Origin: an uncultured Candidatus Peregrinibacteria bacterium
GTDB taxonomy: Bacteria > Patescibacteriota > Gracilibacteria > CAIRYL01
Direction: 5' to 3'
DNA: 13,705 bases
Assembly: GCA_903882825.1 (NCBI GenBank)
Contig: CAIRYL010000153.1
Coordinates: 1 to 13,705 of the forward strand
The position numbers and the translations under genes were made by a program. Each line of letters starts with the position of its first letter. Position 1 is the stretch's first letter. Positions 7,427-13,705 of this stretch are shown one piece after another. Below the pieces are notes generated by a model. The model saw only the letters and a list, made by a program, of their open reading frames with translations. It did no database searches and was not told the origin of the DNA.

Positions 7427-7837
7427 ATGAAAAATATGAAATCTTGGTGGGATGTCCCTTTTAAAACCATTTTCGGACTGAGTCTTCTTCTTTCATTTTT
7501 TATGGTAGGAGGTGATTTTATTTCTTCACAAACACTCAAAGCGGATATAACGATTATTCCAAATGAAGGAAGCCTTGCAGAACGCTTTAAAGATGGACAA
7601 TTTAAATTTAAAGATATTTTAGAATTTGGACTATATCTTATTAAAACGGCAGGAGTATTGGCAGGAACGGCATATATGATTGCCAATATTATTGCGGGCG
7701 TGCAATATATTGTAGGAGCTATGGCAGACAGTAAAGAAGTTGGGAAAAATGCGATGGTAAACGCCATTATTGGGTTTGCAATTGTGCTTTTATCGTGGAT
7801 TGGGGTAGATATTGTACTTTCTTTCTTAACGGGATAA
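7427..7837 (+). CDS. Small membrane protein resembling T4SS pilin (TrbC/VirB2-like)
   Basis: A 136-residue protein with the layout of the TrbC/VirB2-type pilin proteins common in CPR genomes. Residues 11-30 form a hydrophobic signal/anchor, with possible cleavage after TLKA (36-39). A polar stretch (40-65) is followed by a hydrophobic helix about 69-99 containing IIAGVQYIVGA (88-98), a short polar turn ADSKEVGKNA (100-109), and a second helix 111-134 with NAIIGFAIVLLSW. The GxQYIxGA / polar loop / GxAIxLLSW pattern is what suggests the family. No VirB4, VirB6 or coupling protein lies in the window, so it may serve a surface appendage or pore rather than conjugation. It is the first gene of a + strand run with the AI-2E family permease (43 nt downstream) and radA. 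Confidence 0.65.
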   Translation: MKNMKSWWDVPFKTIFGLSLLLSFFMVGGDFISSQTLKADITIIPNEGSLAERFKDGQFKFKDILEFGLYLIKTAGVLAGTAYMIANIIAGVQYIVGAMADSKEVGKNAMVNAIIGFAIVLLSWIGVDIVLSFLTG

Positions 7838-7880
7838 CGATACGATAGAAATAATTTTGATTCATTTTTTGTGAAACGAT

Positions 7881-9140
7881 ATGTCTTTTCATAAAACTCT
7901 TCTTCGCCACTCTCAAAATATTATCCAGGGTGCTGGACAAATTATTCGTCATATTCATAGGAAAATAACGACTCCTGAAAAAACAGAAAAAGCGACACCT
8001 ATTCCCCAATTTCCAAAAAGTTCGGAATCACATGTAGTGGTTGATATTTCTACATTTAGTGCTCTGAAAATTATTGCGGTTGTTTTTGGAGTTATTGTAA
8101 TGGGTGATCTTCTCGCACAAGTAAGTACTATTTTTCTCCTCTTTTTTCTTTCTCTTTTTCTTTCTGCCGCACTTCATCCGGGGGTCGCTTTTTTAGAAAA
8201 ATATAAAATTCCACGAACTATTGGTGTTTTACTGTGGTATATTCTTATTTTTGGTATGCTTACGCTCATAGTGGTAGAACTGTTTCCTGCCATTATAAAA
8301 CAGTTAACGGTGATGAGTGGAAAGGCCATTAATATTATTACGCAAATTTATCTGGGAGATTTTTCGGCATTGCCAGAATGGATGCAAAAATTTGCTCCAC
8401 AAATTCAAGAAATGCTGAAATCCGTAAACACGTATATTGGAAGTTCTTCTTCACAAAAAGATCTTTTAAATATTCTTCAAAAAAATACAGAAAAATTAGA
8501 ATCTTTTGCTACGCAACTAGGAACAGGGCTTTCTTCTTTTATTTTTGGATTTGTAAATTGGGTGTTTCAATTGCTGTTGGTATTAGTGCTTACTTTTTTT
8601 ATTGTGGCAGATGTTCCCACTATTAAATCTTTTTTTATTCGTTTATTTCCTCTTCAATATCAAGAATATATAAGTTTTAAGGCGGTTCAAGTACAACAAA
8701 AAATTGCGGAATGGGTTCACGGACAAATGATTTTATTTGTAGTGGTGGCTCTTATTCAATGGGTAGGATTGAGTATTATTGGGGTAGAATATGCACTCAC
8801 ATTGGCTTTCGTGGCTGGTCTTGCAGAGTTTTTGCCATATATTGGACCTACTATTGCGGTTGCGACCGCCGCGCCTATTGCTTTTGGAGAAAGCGTAGAA
8901 AATGGGATATTGGTGTTGGCATTGTATACTGGAATTCAAATGGTAGAGGGAAATATTTTGGTGCCACTCGTTATGAAAAAAGCCGTTGGACTTCCGCCTA
9001 TTGTTACGATTTTAGTGATGTTAGTGGGATGGGAATTTTTAGGAATTTTAGGAATTTTGTTGGCGGTTCCTATTGCTTCTATTGCTGAAATTTTTATTGT
9101 TGATTATCAGCAAACTGGAAATAAAAAATTATCTTCATGA
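7881..9140 (+). CDS. AI-2E family transporter (PerM/UPF0118-like)
   Basis: A 419-residue polytopic membrane protein. Family landmarks are in the C-terminal half: FFIVAD (239-244), then the QxxIxxWVxGQ helix (272-282), GLAEFLPYIGP (313-323), EGNILVPLVMKKAVGLPP (356-373, the strongest signature) and LAVPIA (394-399). Membrane helices are expected near 62-80, 83-98, 112-136, 216-243, 283-300, 303-331, 340-358 and 374-405; the large 140-215 region is extracytoplasmic or peripheral. Residues 1-55 form a basic cytoplasmic N-terminal extension. Characterised members export autoinducer-2 or act as Na+/H+ antiporters or lipid-flux proteins, so the substrate here is unknown; no LuxS is present in the window. 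The stop overlaps the radA start by 4 nt (ATGA). Confidence 0.9.
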   Translation: MSFHKTLLRHSQNIIQGAGQIIRHIHRKITTPEKTEKATPIPQFPKSSESHVVVDISTFSALKIIAVVFGVIVMGDLLAQVSTIFLLFFLSLFLSAALHPGVAFLEKYKIPRTIGVLLWYILIFGMLTLIVVELFPAIIKQLTVMSGKAINIITQIYLGDFSALPEWMQKFAPQIQEMLKSVNTYIGSSSSQKDLLNILQKNTEKLESFATQLGTGLSSFIFGFVNWVFQLLLVLVLTFFIVADVPTIKSFFIRLFPLQYQEYISFKAVQVQQKIAEWVHGQMILFVVVALIQWVGLSIIGVEYALTLAFVAGLAEFLPYIGPTIAVATAAPIAFGESVENGILVLALYTGIQMVEGNILVPLVMKKAVGLPPIVTILVMLVGWEFLGILGILLAVPIASIAEIFIVDYQQTGNKKLSS

Positions 9141-10507
9141 AACAAAAAGCATGGTATCGTTGTGCAGAATGTTTAGAAACTTTCCAAAAGTGGGTAGGTC
9201 AATGTACGGCATGTCATCAATGGAATACTGTAACAGAATACATTCCTGATTTTGTGCCATCTCAAAAAACTCCACGTTCTCAAATTCCTAAAAAAAATCT
9301 TTCCATTCCTGAATTTTCTTCAGCGCATCATACTCGTCTTGCTACTGATATTGAAGAATGCGATCGTGTTTTGGGTGGCGGATTTTTTCCTGATTCGCTC
9401 GTGTTGCTCACGGGAGATCCTGGGATTGGAAAATCAACTTTATCTCTCCAAATAGCGGTTTCAGTTGCGAAAAAAATACCATCTCAAACGGTTCTTATTC
9501 TTACAGGCGAAGAATCAGTTTCACAAGTTTCCCATCGTCTTTTGCGAATATCAACAGAAGTCCCTCAAAATTTAAAAATTCTTTCTGAAACGCTTTTAGA
9601 GTCGGCATTGGCGAGTATTGAACATGAAAATATTGGATTTTTAGTGGTTGATTCAGTGCAAACCTTCATTTCCGTGGATATTGCATCTGGGGCGGGCTCG
9701 ATTTCTCAAACAAATGCTGTCACCGAACAGATGATGCATTTTGCAAAAACTCATCATGTACCTATTTTGCTCATAGGACATGTAACCAAAGCTGGAGAAA
9801 TGGCAGGGCCACAAACACTCGCGCATTTAGTAGATGTAACCCTTCATTTAGAAGGAGATCGTTTTCATGAATTAAGAATTTTGCGTTCTGGGAAAAATAG
9901 ATTCGGAAGTGCTTCTGAAATGGGAGTGTTTCAAATGGAAGAATATGGCTTAATAGAGGTGAAAAATCCATCGGAAATTTTTTTACAAGGACGACTTGAA
10001 AATGCCGTAGGGTCTGCTATTTTTCCTTCAGTAGAGGGAAATAGATCTTTTTTGGTAGAAGTGCAAGCCCTTACAAAATGGACAAATTTTGGATATCCCA
10101 AAAGGTCTGCGAGTGGTGTAGATGTGAATCGTTTAGGAATTTTATTGGCAGTTCTTTCTCGACACGCAGGTGTAAAACTTGATAGTGAAGATGTTTTTGC
10201 AAATATTGTGGGAGGAATGAAAATATCGGAACCAGCGATTGATATTGCGATAATGGCATCGCTTATTTCTTCAAAAAGTAAAATTTCTATTCCTTCTCAT
10301 GTTGTTTTTTGTGGAGAAATAGGTCTTTCAGGAGAGGTTCGAAATGTTTCTCATCTGGAAAAAAGACTGAAAGAAGCCGAGAAATTAGGATTTTTAGTGG
10401 CGGTTATTCCGTATTCATCTGCTGTTTTTTCTTTTAAAACACTGCGTACCATTTTGGTAAAAACGGTGCATGATGTAAAAAAAGTGGTAGAAGAGGAAAA
10501 ATGGTAA
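9137..10507 (+). CDS. radA: DNA repair/branch-migration ATPase RadA (Sms)
   Basis: RadA is a RecA-related ATP-dependent motor that helps process recombination intermediates and stalled forks. At 456 residues it is full length. Domains in order: C4 zinc finger with C9, C12, C23 and C26; RecA-like core with Walker A GDPGIGKST (93-101), TGEES (123-127), Walker B-like FLVVDSVQT (168-176) and IGHVTKAG (213-220); the RadA-specific KNRFG (253-257); and a Lon-protease-like domain from about 285 with EDVFANIVGGMKI (351-363) and GEIGLSGEVR (393-402). The catalytic serine of true Lon is not expected in this family. The start ATG overlaps the AI-2E gene's stop, indicating coupled translation. It ends 3 nt before the detached copy of the topA tail, so the original downstream neighbour was probably topA in convergent orientation. 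Confidence 0.97.
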   Translation: MKQKAWYRCAECLETFQKWVGQCTACHQWNTVTEYIPDFVPSQKTPRSQIPKKNLSIPEFSSAHHTRLATDIEECDRVLGGGFFPDSLVLLTGDPGIGKSTLSLQIAVSVAKKIPSQTVLILTGEESVSQVSHRLLRISTEVPQNLKILSETLLESALASIEHENIGFLVVDSVQTFISVDIASGAGSISQTNAVTEQMMHFAKTHHVPILLIGHVTKAGEMAGPQTLAHLVDVTLHLEGDRFHELRILRSGKNRFGSASEMGVFQMEEYGLIEVKNPSEIFLQGRLENAVGSAIFPSVEGNRSFLVEVQALTKWTNFGYPKRSASGVDVNRLGILLAVLSRHAGVKLDSEDVFANIVGGMKISEPAIDIAIMASLISSKSKISIPSHVVFCGEIGLSGEVRNVSHLEKRLKEAEKLGFLVAVIPYSSAVFSFKTLRTILVKTVHDVKKVVEEEKW

Positions 10508-10686
10508 TATTTATTTTTCCACTTTCTTTTTTGTTGGGGTCGCCTTTTTTACTGCCGGTTTTGTGGGTATTATTTTTTTGGGAGAGAGACGGATTGGCAT
10601 CGTCGATATCGTATCGGGAAAGCTGGGCGGAATCTATTCGAGCATTGGTTATAAAGGGAAGATACGGAAATTTTTTTAAAATCTGA
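10501..10686 (+). CDS. Doubtful 61-residue ORF overlapping the radA end
   Basis: An ATG overlapping the last codons of radA opens a 61-codon frame: a hydrophobic N-terminal part (1-27), then a polar stretch ending SWAESIRALV..GRYGNFFKI. Against it, 51 of its bases (10511-10561) are an antisense copy of the topA 3' end, and antisense Lys/Ala/Pro codons automatically look hydrophobic. The neighbouring frame is also open through this region and ends VSGKLGGIY..GYKGKIRKFF, equally protein-like but with no ATG. Either the 10562-10686 stretch is the tail of a broken gene, or both frames are chance. Third positions fit the local AT bias better in the annotated frame. Confidence 0.25.
   Translation: MVIFIFPLSFLLGSPFLLPVLWVLFFWERDGLASSISYRESWAESIRALVIKGRYGNFFKI
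10511..10561 (-). repeat. Detached copy of the topA 3' end (direct repeat, copy 1)
   Basis: These 51 bases match 11440-11490 with one difference (T at 10518 versus C at 11447); the last 43 bases are identical. Read on the minus strand, it gives the TopA tail KPAVKKATPTKKKVEK and a TAA stop, preceded by unrelated sequence with an in-frame ATG at 10600 (29 codons in all). It starts 3 nt after the radA stop. Confidence 0.9.
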
Positions 10687-10688
10687 AG

Positions 10689-11309
10689 CTATTTTTTGTT
10701 TTGTAATTCACAAAAGTAGGTATCAAAATTAGGCGTTTCATCAGAGGTTTTATAGCCATTTTCTGATTTGTGATGACACAAGAATTTTCCTTCCGAAAAA
10801 TCGCACACTGCAGATCTCGGATCACAAATACAATGGTACCCGAGCGTATCAAATTCTACTCTTCTTTTCACCTCTTTCCCTGACTGAGAATCATAATCCA
10901 GACAGTCTGTTCTAGTGGGATCAGGGAATAAAGTGCATTTTTTTTCTTTTCTTTGAATGCAGGGTTCTTCGATAATGGAATAAAAGTGCCTATCGAGATT
11001 ATTTTTTTTACAATTCCAAAAATTTCCAGATATATCACATTGGCAATTAAAATTGTCCACAATCGTATTTTCGCAGGAATAACATTTATCTGCAATTTTG
11101 CAATCTTTTTCATTCTTTAAAAAGCAAAGATCATTCGTAATAATATTGTAAACAGAAGTAGAAAGTATTTTTTTATCTTGTTCTGTGAATTCCTGACATT
11201 TATTTTGAGTTTCTAAGTTGTTATTTGGAGAGTTTTTTGGCGTTATGTTTTCGGAAAATTGACAACCCGCCAGGAGTATGAAAAGTACTGTTATCATCAT
11301 GTATTTCAT
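10689..11309 (-). CDS. Cysteine-rich secreted lipoprotein of unknown function
   Basis: A 206-residue precursor. Residues 1-16 are a lipoprotein signal with lipobox LLAGC, so C16 should be lipidated and the protein anchored outside the membrane. The mature part has 16 further cysteines (38, 62, 70, 76, 79, 89, 91, 100, 117, 125, 136, 160, 162, 169, 178, 200), an even number suited to disulfides. Two sections repeat a pattern: FNCQCDISGNFWNC (87-100) and YHCICDPRSAVC (158-169), each C-x-C-D with a later Cys, recalling small EGF- or knottin-like modules. The family is not recognised. The linker at 20-37 is Asn/Pro-rich and probably disordered. The gene lies between radA and topA inside the 51-bp direct repeats, and its stop is 2 nt from the doubtful ORF's stop. 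TATAAC ends 5 nt before its ATG, with no Shine-Dalgarno. Confidence 0.8.
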   Translation of the reverse strand: MKYMMITVLFILLAGCQFSENITPKNSPNNNLETQNKCQEFTEQDKKILSTSVYNIITNDLCFLKNEKDCKIADKCYSCENTIVDNFNCQCDISGNFWNCKKNNLDRHFYSIIEEPCIQRKEKKCTLFPDPTRTDCLDYDSQSGKEVKRRVEFDTLGYHCICDPRSAVCDFSEGKFLCHHKSENGYKTSDETPNFDTYFCELQNKK

Positions 11310-11314
11310 GGGGT

Positions 11315-11320
11315 GTTATA
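11315..11320 (-). promoter_or_regulatory. Candidate -10 hexamer (TATAAC) close to a start codon
   Basis: On the minus strand, TATAAC is followed by ACCCC and then the ATG of the lipoprotein gene. The spacing matches the hexamer upstream of the pilin-like gene. No convincing -35 was found. Confidence 0.22.
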
Positions 11321-11392
11321 AAAATTTCAGAATCAAAGTTCCTGAAAACAGAAAATAGAGAAAATTATTTTTTTACTTCCTCTTTCCAAAAC

Positions 11393-11409
11393 CATTTTTT
11401 TAAAAAATG
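11393..11409. terminator. AT palindrome after topA
   Basis: C-A-T6 (11393-11400) and A6-T-G (11402-11409) are reverse complements around a single T. It lies 31 nt beyond the topA stop, between topA and the lipoprotein gene. With no GC in the stem and no loop it is a poor terminator, but it is the only symmetric element in this 130-nt gap. Confidence 0.2.
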
Positions 11410-11439
11410 ATACGTTACAAACCTGTCCTTACAAACCCC

Positions 11440-11490
11440 TTATTTTCCCACTTTCTTTTTTGTTGGGGTCGCCTTTTTTACTGCCGGTTT
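11440..11490 (-). repeat. topA 3' end, direct repeat copy 2 (resident copy)
   Basis: Exactly the last 16 codons plus stop of topA. It continues the Lys/Pro/Ala pattern of the preceding codons (KKPATKKPAVKKATP), so this copy is taken as the original and 10511-10561 as the duplicate. Confidence 0.9.
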
Positions 11491-13705
11491 CTTTGTAGCT
11501 GGCTTTTTTACGGCTACTTTTGTTGCCGTTTCTTTTGCGGGAACGGTTTTCTTTTTCCCCCATCCTCCCTTTTTTTCCGGTGCGGTTTTCAGGAGCGCTT
11601 CACATTCTTCCTGCGTTATTTTTTCTGGGGCATCTTTTTTTTCTTTTGGAATTTTTGCATTCCGTTTTCCGTCTGAAATATAGGGTCCAAAGCGTCCTTT
11701 TAAAATTTGAATATCTGTTCCTGGAAAACTTTTAATGTGTTTTTCTATTTCCGCTTGTTTTTTGGTAGCAATCGCTTCCAAAGCCTCTTCTAGGGTAATT
11801 TCCATGGGATCTTTTTTGATGGATACGAAGAGAGATCCAATTTTAATATACGGACCAAATCTTCCAAAATTTGCGAAAATATCCTCTCCTTCTGCTGTTT
11901 TCCCTACTATTCTGGGTAAATTAAACAGTTCTAAGGCTTCTATAAGAGAAAGAGTATCTCCATTTTGTCCTGGACGCAAAGATGCAAAGAGAGGTTTTTC
12001 CTCATCGTCTTTTGTTCCAATTTGTACATACGGACCAAATCTTCCTATTCGAACAGAAACGGGTTTTCCACTTTTGGGATCGGTTCCAATAATTCGTTCT
12101 TGAATTGCTTCTGCACGGGAAACGCTTCCCATTTTTTCTTCTATATTTTTTCGAAAATCTCCATAAAACGATTGAATCATGGTATTCCATTTTGTTTTTC
12201 CTTCCGCAATAGTATCAAACTCTTCTTCTACTTTTGCGGTAAAACCATAGTCCACAATATCTGAAAAGTGTTCCACTAAAAAATCATTCACCACTCGTCC
12301 AATAGGGGTTGGCACCAGTTTTCCTTTTTCTGAACCTGTTTTTTCTGTTTTTTCTTCCCTTTTTATCAGGGGTAAAAGAGGGCTGGCACTCAAAATTATA
12401 ATTTTTCGATCTTCTCCTTCTAAAATACCTTTTTCAATATAACCACGGTCTTGCACGGTGGAAATAGTAGGCGCGTATGTGGAAGGTCGTCCAATTCCCA
12501 TTTCTTCCATTTTTTTTACAAGGGCTGCTTCGCTGTATCGTGCCGGTGGACGAGCAAACATTTGTTTTGCTTGGAGATGGGAAAGTTCCGTTTTTTCTCC
12601 ATTTTTCAAAATCGGAAGGGTTCCTTCTTCGTCTTCATCCTCATCGTCTTTTCCTTCGAGATATACCTCTAAAAAACCGCTGAACGTAATTACTTCGCCC
12701 TTTGCAAAAAAATTGTGAGGAACATTTTTAGCAGAAATAACGGCGGTGGTTCGCTCAAATTGTGCATCACTCATTTGGGAAGCAATAGTGCGTTTCCAAA
12801 TGAGCGAATACAGTCGTTCTTCGTCTCTTTCACTGCCCGCCATTTCTTGAGAAAGATTAGTAGGACGAATGGCTTCGTGCGCCTCTTGTGCGCCTTTGGT
12901 TTTGGTAGTGTAGGTTCGGAAGTGAGAATATTTTTCTCCGTATTTTTTAGTAATATATTCTTTTGCCATCCCCAGCGCGAGGCTGGAAAGATTAAATGAA
13001 TCGGTTCGCATATACGTAATTTTCCCTGATTCGTACAATTTTTGCGCTACGGTCATTGTTTTTTTTACCGAAAACCCGAGTTTCCGTGAAGCTTCTTGTT
13101 GAAGGGTAGAAGTAGTAAATGGAGGGGCAGGGGAGCGCTTTGCTGGTTTTTTCTCTACACTTTTTATGGAGTATTCTCCTGTAAGGGCTTTTTCCAAAAA
13201 TTTTTTTGCATCTATTTCGTTTTTAAATTTTTCTTCGCATTCTGCCAGAAAACTTTTTCCTTCAGGAGTAATAAATTCCGCTTTTACCGTAAAAATTGAA
13301 GAAGAAGAAAATGCTTCAATTTCTTTTTCTCGTTCTACAATAATGCGTACTGCCACACTTTGTACACGTCCAGCAGAAAGTCCTGCTCTAATTTTTCTCC
13401 ACAAAACAGGAGAAAGTTCGTATCCCACGAGTCGGTCTAGTACTCTTCGCGCTTGTTGTGCATCTACAAGATTTTTATTTACCGTTCTTGGATTTTTAAT
13501 AGCTTCTTCAATGGCGGTTTTTGTAATTTCGTGAAATACAATTCGTTTTGTATTTTCAGGCTTCAGTTTTAGCACTTCTGCTAAATGCCAAGAAATAGCT
13601 TCTCCTTCGCGGTCTTCATCGGAGGCTAACCAGACCACTTTCGATTGTTTTGCAACTTTTTTAAGTTCTGTAACAATTTTCTTTTTATCAGCACTTATTT
13701 CATAT
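11440..13705 (-). CDS. topA: DNA topoisomerase I (type IA), N-terminus beyond the window
   Basis: TopA relaxes negative supercoils by cutting one strand through a 5'-phosphotyrosine. The frame stays open to the right edge; the last readable residues there are YEISADKKK, typical of the Toprim domain. A GTG at 13636-13638 is internal, not the start, and roughly 60-80 N-terminal residues are missing. Counting from that GTG: Toprim acidic motif SDEDREGEA (6-14), GRVQSVAVR (90-98), catalytic tyrosine Y209 in TYMRTDS (208-214; codon 13012-13014), EAHEAIRPT (252-260) and GIGRPSTYAPTI (381-392). The C-terminus has three GRFGPY repeats (532-537, 592-597, 648-653) of the Toprim C-terminal repeat type instead of Cys4 zinc fingers, and then a basic Lys/Ala/Pro tail (about 689-732) likely to bind DNA non-specifically. 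The last 51 bp are duplicated at 10511-10561. Confidence 0.97.
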   Translation of the reverse strand, partial: YEISADKKKIVTELKKVAKQSKVVWLASDEDREGEAISWHLAEVLKLKPENTKRIVFHEITKTAIEEAIKNPRTVNKNLVDAQQARRVLDRLVGYELSPVLWRKIRAGLSAGRVQSVAVRIIVEREKEIEAFSSSSIFTVKAEFITPEGKSFLAECEEKFKNEIDAKKFLEKALTGEYSIKSVEKKPAKRSPAPPFTTSTLQQEASRKLGFSVKKTMTVAQKLYESGKITYMRTDSFNLSSLALGMAKEYITKKYGEKYSHFRTYTTKTKGAQEAHEAIRPTNLSQEMAGSERDEERLYSLIWKRTIASQMSDAQFERTTAVISAKNVPHNFFAKGEVITFSGFLEVYLEGKDDEDEDEEGTLPILKNGEKTELSHLQAKQMFARPPARYSEAALVKKMEEMGIGRPSTYAPTISTVQDRGYIEKGILEGEDRKIIILSASPLLPLIKREEKTEKTGSEKGKLVPTPIGRVVNDFLVEHFSDIVDYGFTAKVEEEFDTIAEGKTKWNTMIQSFYGDFRKNIEEKMGSVSRAEAIQERIIGTDPKSGKPVSVRIGRFGPYVQIGTKDDEEKPLFASLRPGQNGDTLSLIEALELFNLPRIVGKTAEGEDIFANFGRFGPYIKIGSLFVSIKKDPMEITLEEALEAIATKKQAEIEKHIKSFPGTDIQILKGRFGPYISDGKRNAKIPKEKKDAPEKITQEECEALLKTAPEKKGGWGKKKTVPAKETATKVAVKKPATKKPAVKKATPTKKKVGK

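Larger units (their letters stand above)
10562..11439. mobile_element. 878-nt segment bounded by the topA-tail repeat
   Basis: The segment lies between the two copies of the 51-bp direct repeat and carries the lipoprotein gene plus about 125 nt of unassigned sequence beside the radA end. The geometry, a gene's 3' end kept intact with a second copy of that end on the far side, is that of integration at an attachment site overlapping a gene end. No integrase, terminal inverted repeats or transposase is present, so tandem duplication, ectopic recombination or an assembly artefact are alternatives. Confidence 0.3.

Noticed and set aside
7318..7767. 149-codon minus-strand frame over the pilin-like gene
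   Set aside because: It overlaps the + strand gene, whose signal/TM layout is family-like; the antisense frame has no recognisable pattern.
11407..11735. Hydrophobic + strand frames opposite the topA tail
   Set aside because: Phe/Gly-rich translation is the antisense of Lys/Pro/Ala codons in topA; there is no independent evidence.
13636..13638. GTG as the topA start
   Set aside because: The reading frame continues to the window edge with Toprim-like sequence (YEISADKKK), so the GTG is internal.

Overview
The window is AT-rich DNA with tightly packed genes and almost no Shine-Dalgarno sequences. The gene content is RadA, DHH/NrnA, TopA with C-terminal repeats instead of zinc fingers, a T4SS-pilin-like membrane peptide, an AI-2E family permease and type I asparaginases. 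This most resembles a Candidate Phyla Radiation (Patescibacteria) bacterium; a Peregrinibacteria-like lineage is a guess from style, not from a marker gene. TGA works as a stop here: two gene pairs overlap by ATGA (1163-1166 and 9137-9140), which argues against the UGA=Gly code of Gracilibacteria and Absconditabacteria.

Left block (66-5981, all +): a membrane protein that appears to join an S1-S4 voltage sensor to a bestrophin-like channel half; it overlaps by 4 nt with a type I L-asparaginase. Next comes a 653-residue orphan protein, then a second asparaginase paralogous to the first, and then a divergent RdgB/HAM1-type nucleotide pyrophosphatase. The 227-nt gap at 5982-6208 holds a hairpin abutting the rdgB stop and a long-range inverted repeat.

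Middle block: a DHH-family nano-RNase/PAP-phosphatase-like gene on the minus strand (6209-7237). Divergent from it is a + strand run of a pilin-like small membrane protein, an AI-2E family transporter and radA (7427-10507), the last two overlapping by 4 nt.

Right block: radA and topA converge. Between them lies an 878-nt segment carrying a cysteine-rich lipoprotein gene (minus strand). It is bounded by a 51-bp direct repeat that differs at one base. One copy is exactly the last 17 codons of topA, stop included; the other begins 3 nt after the radA stop. This looks like an insertion or duplication at the 3' end of topA. topA runs off the right edge without its N-terminus. No tRNA, rRNA, CRISPR array, transposase or integrase was seen.

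The items most worth following up are the voltage-sensor/bestrophin-like fusion, the topA-tail repeat around the lipoprotein gene, and the duplicated asparaginases flanking an unrecognised large protein.
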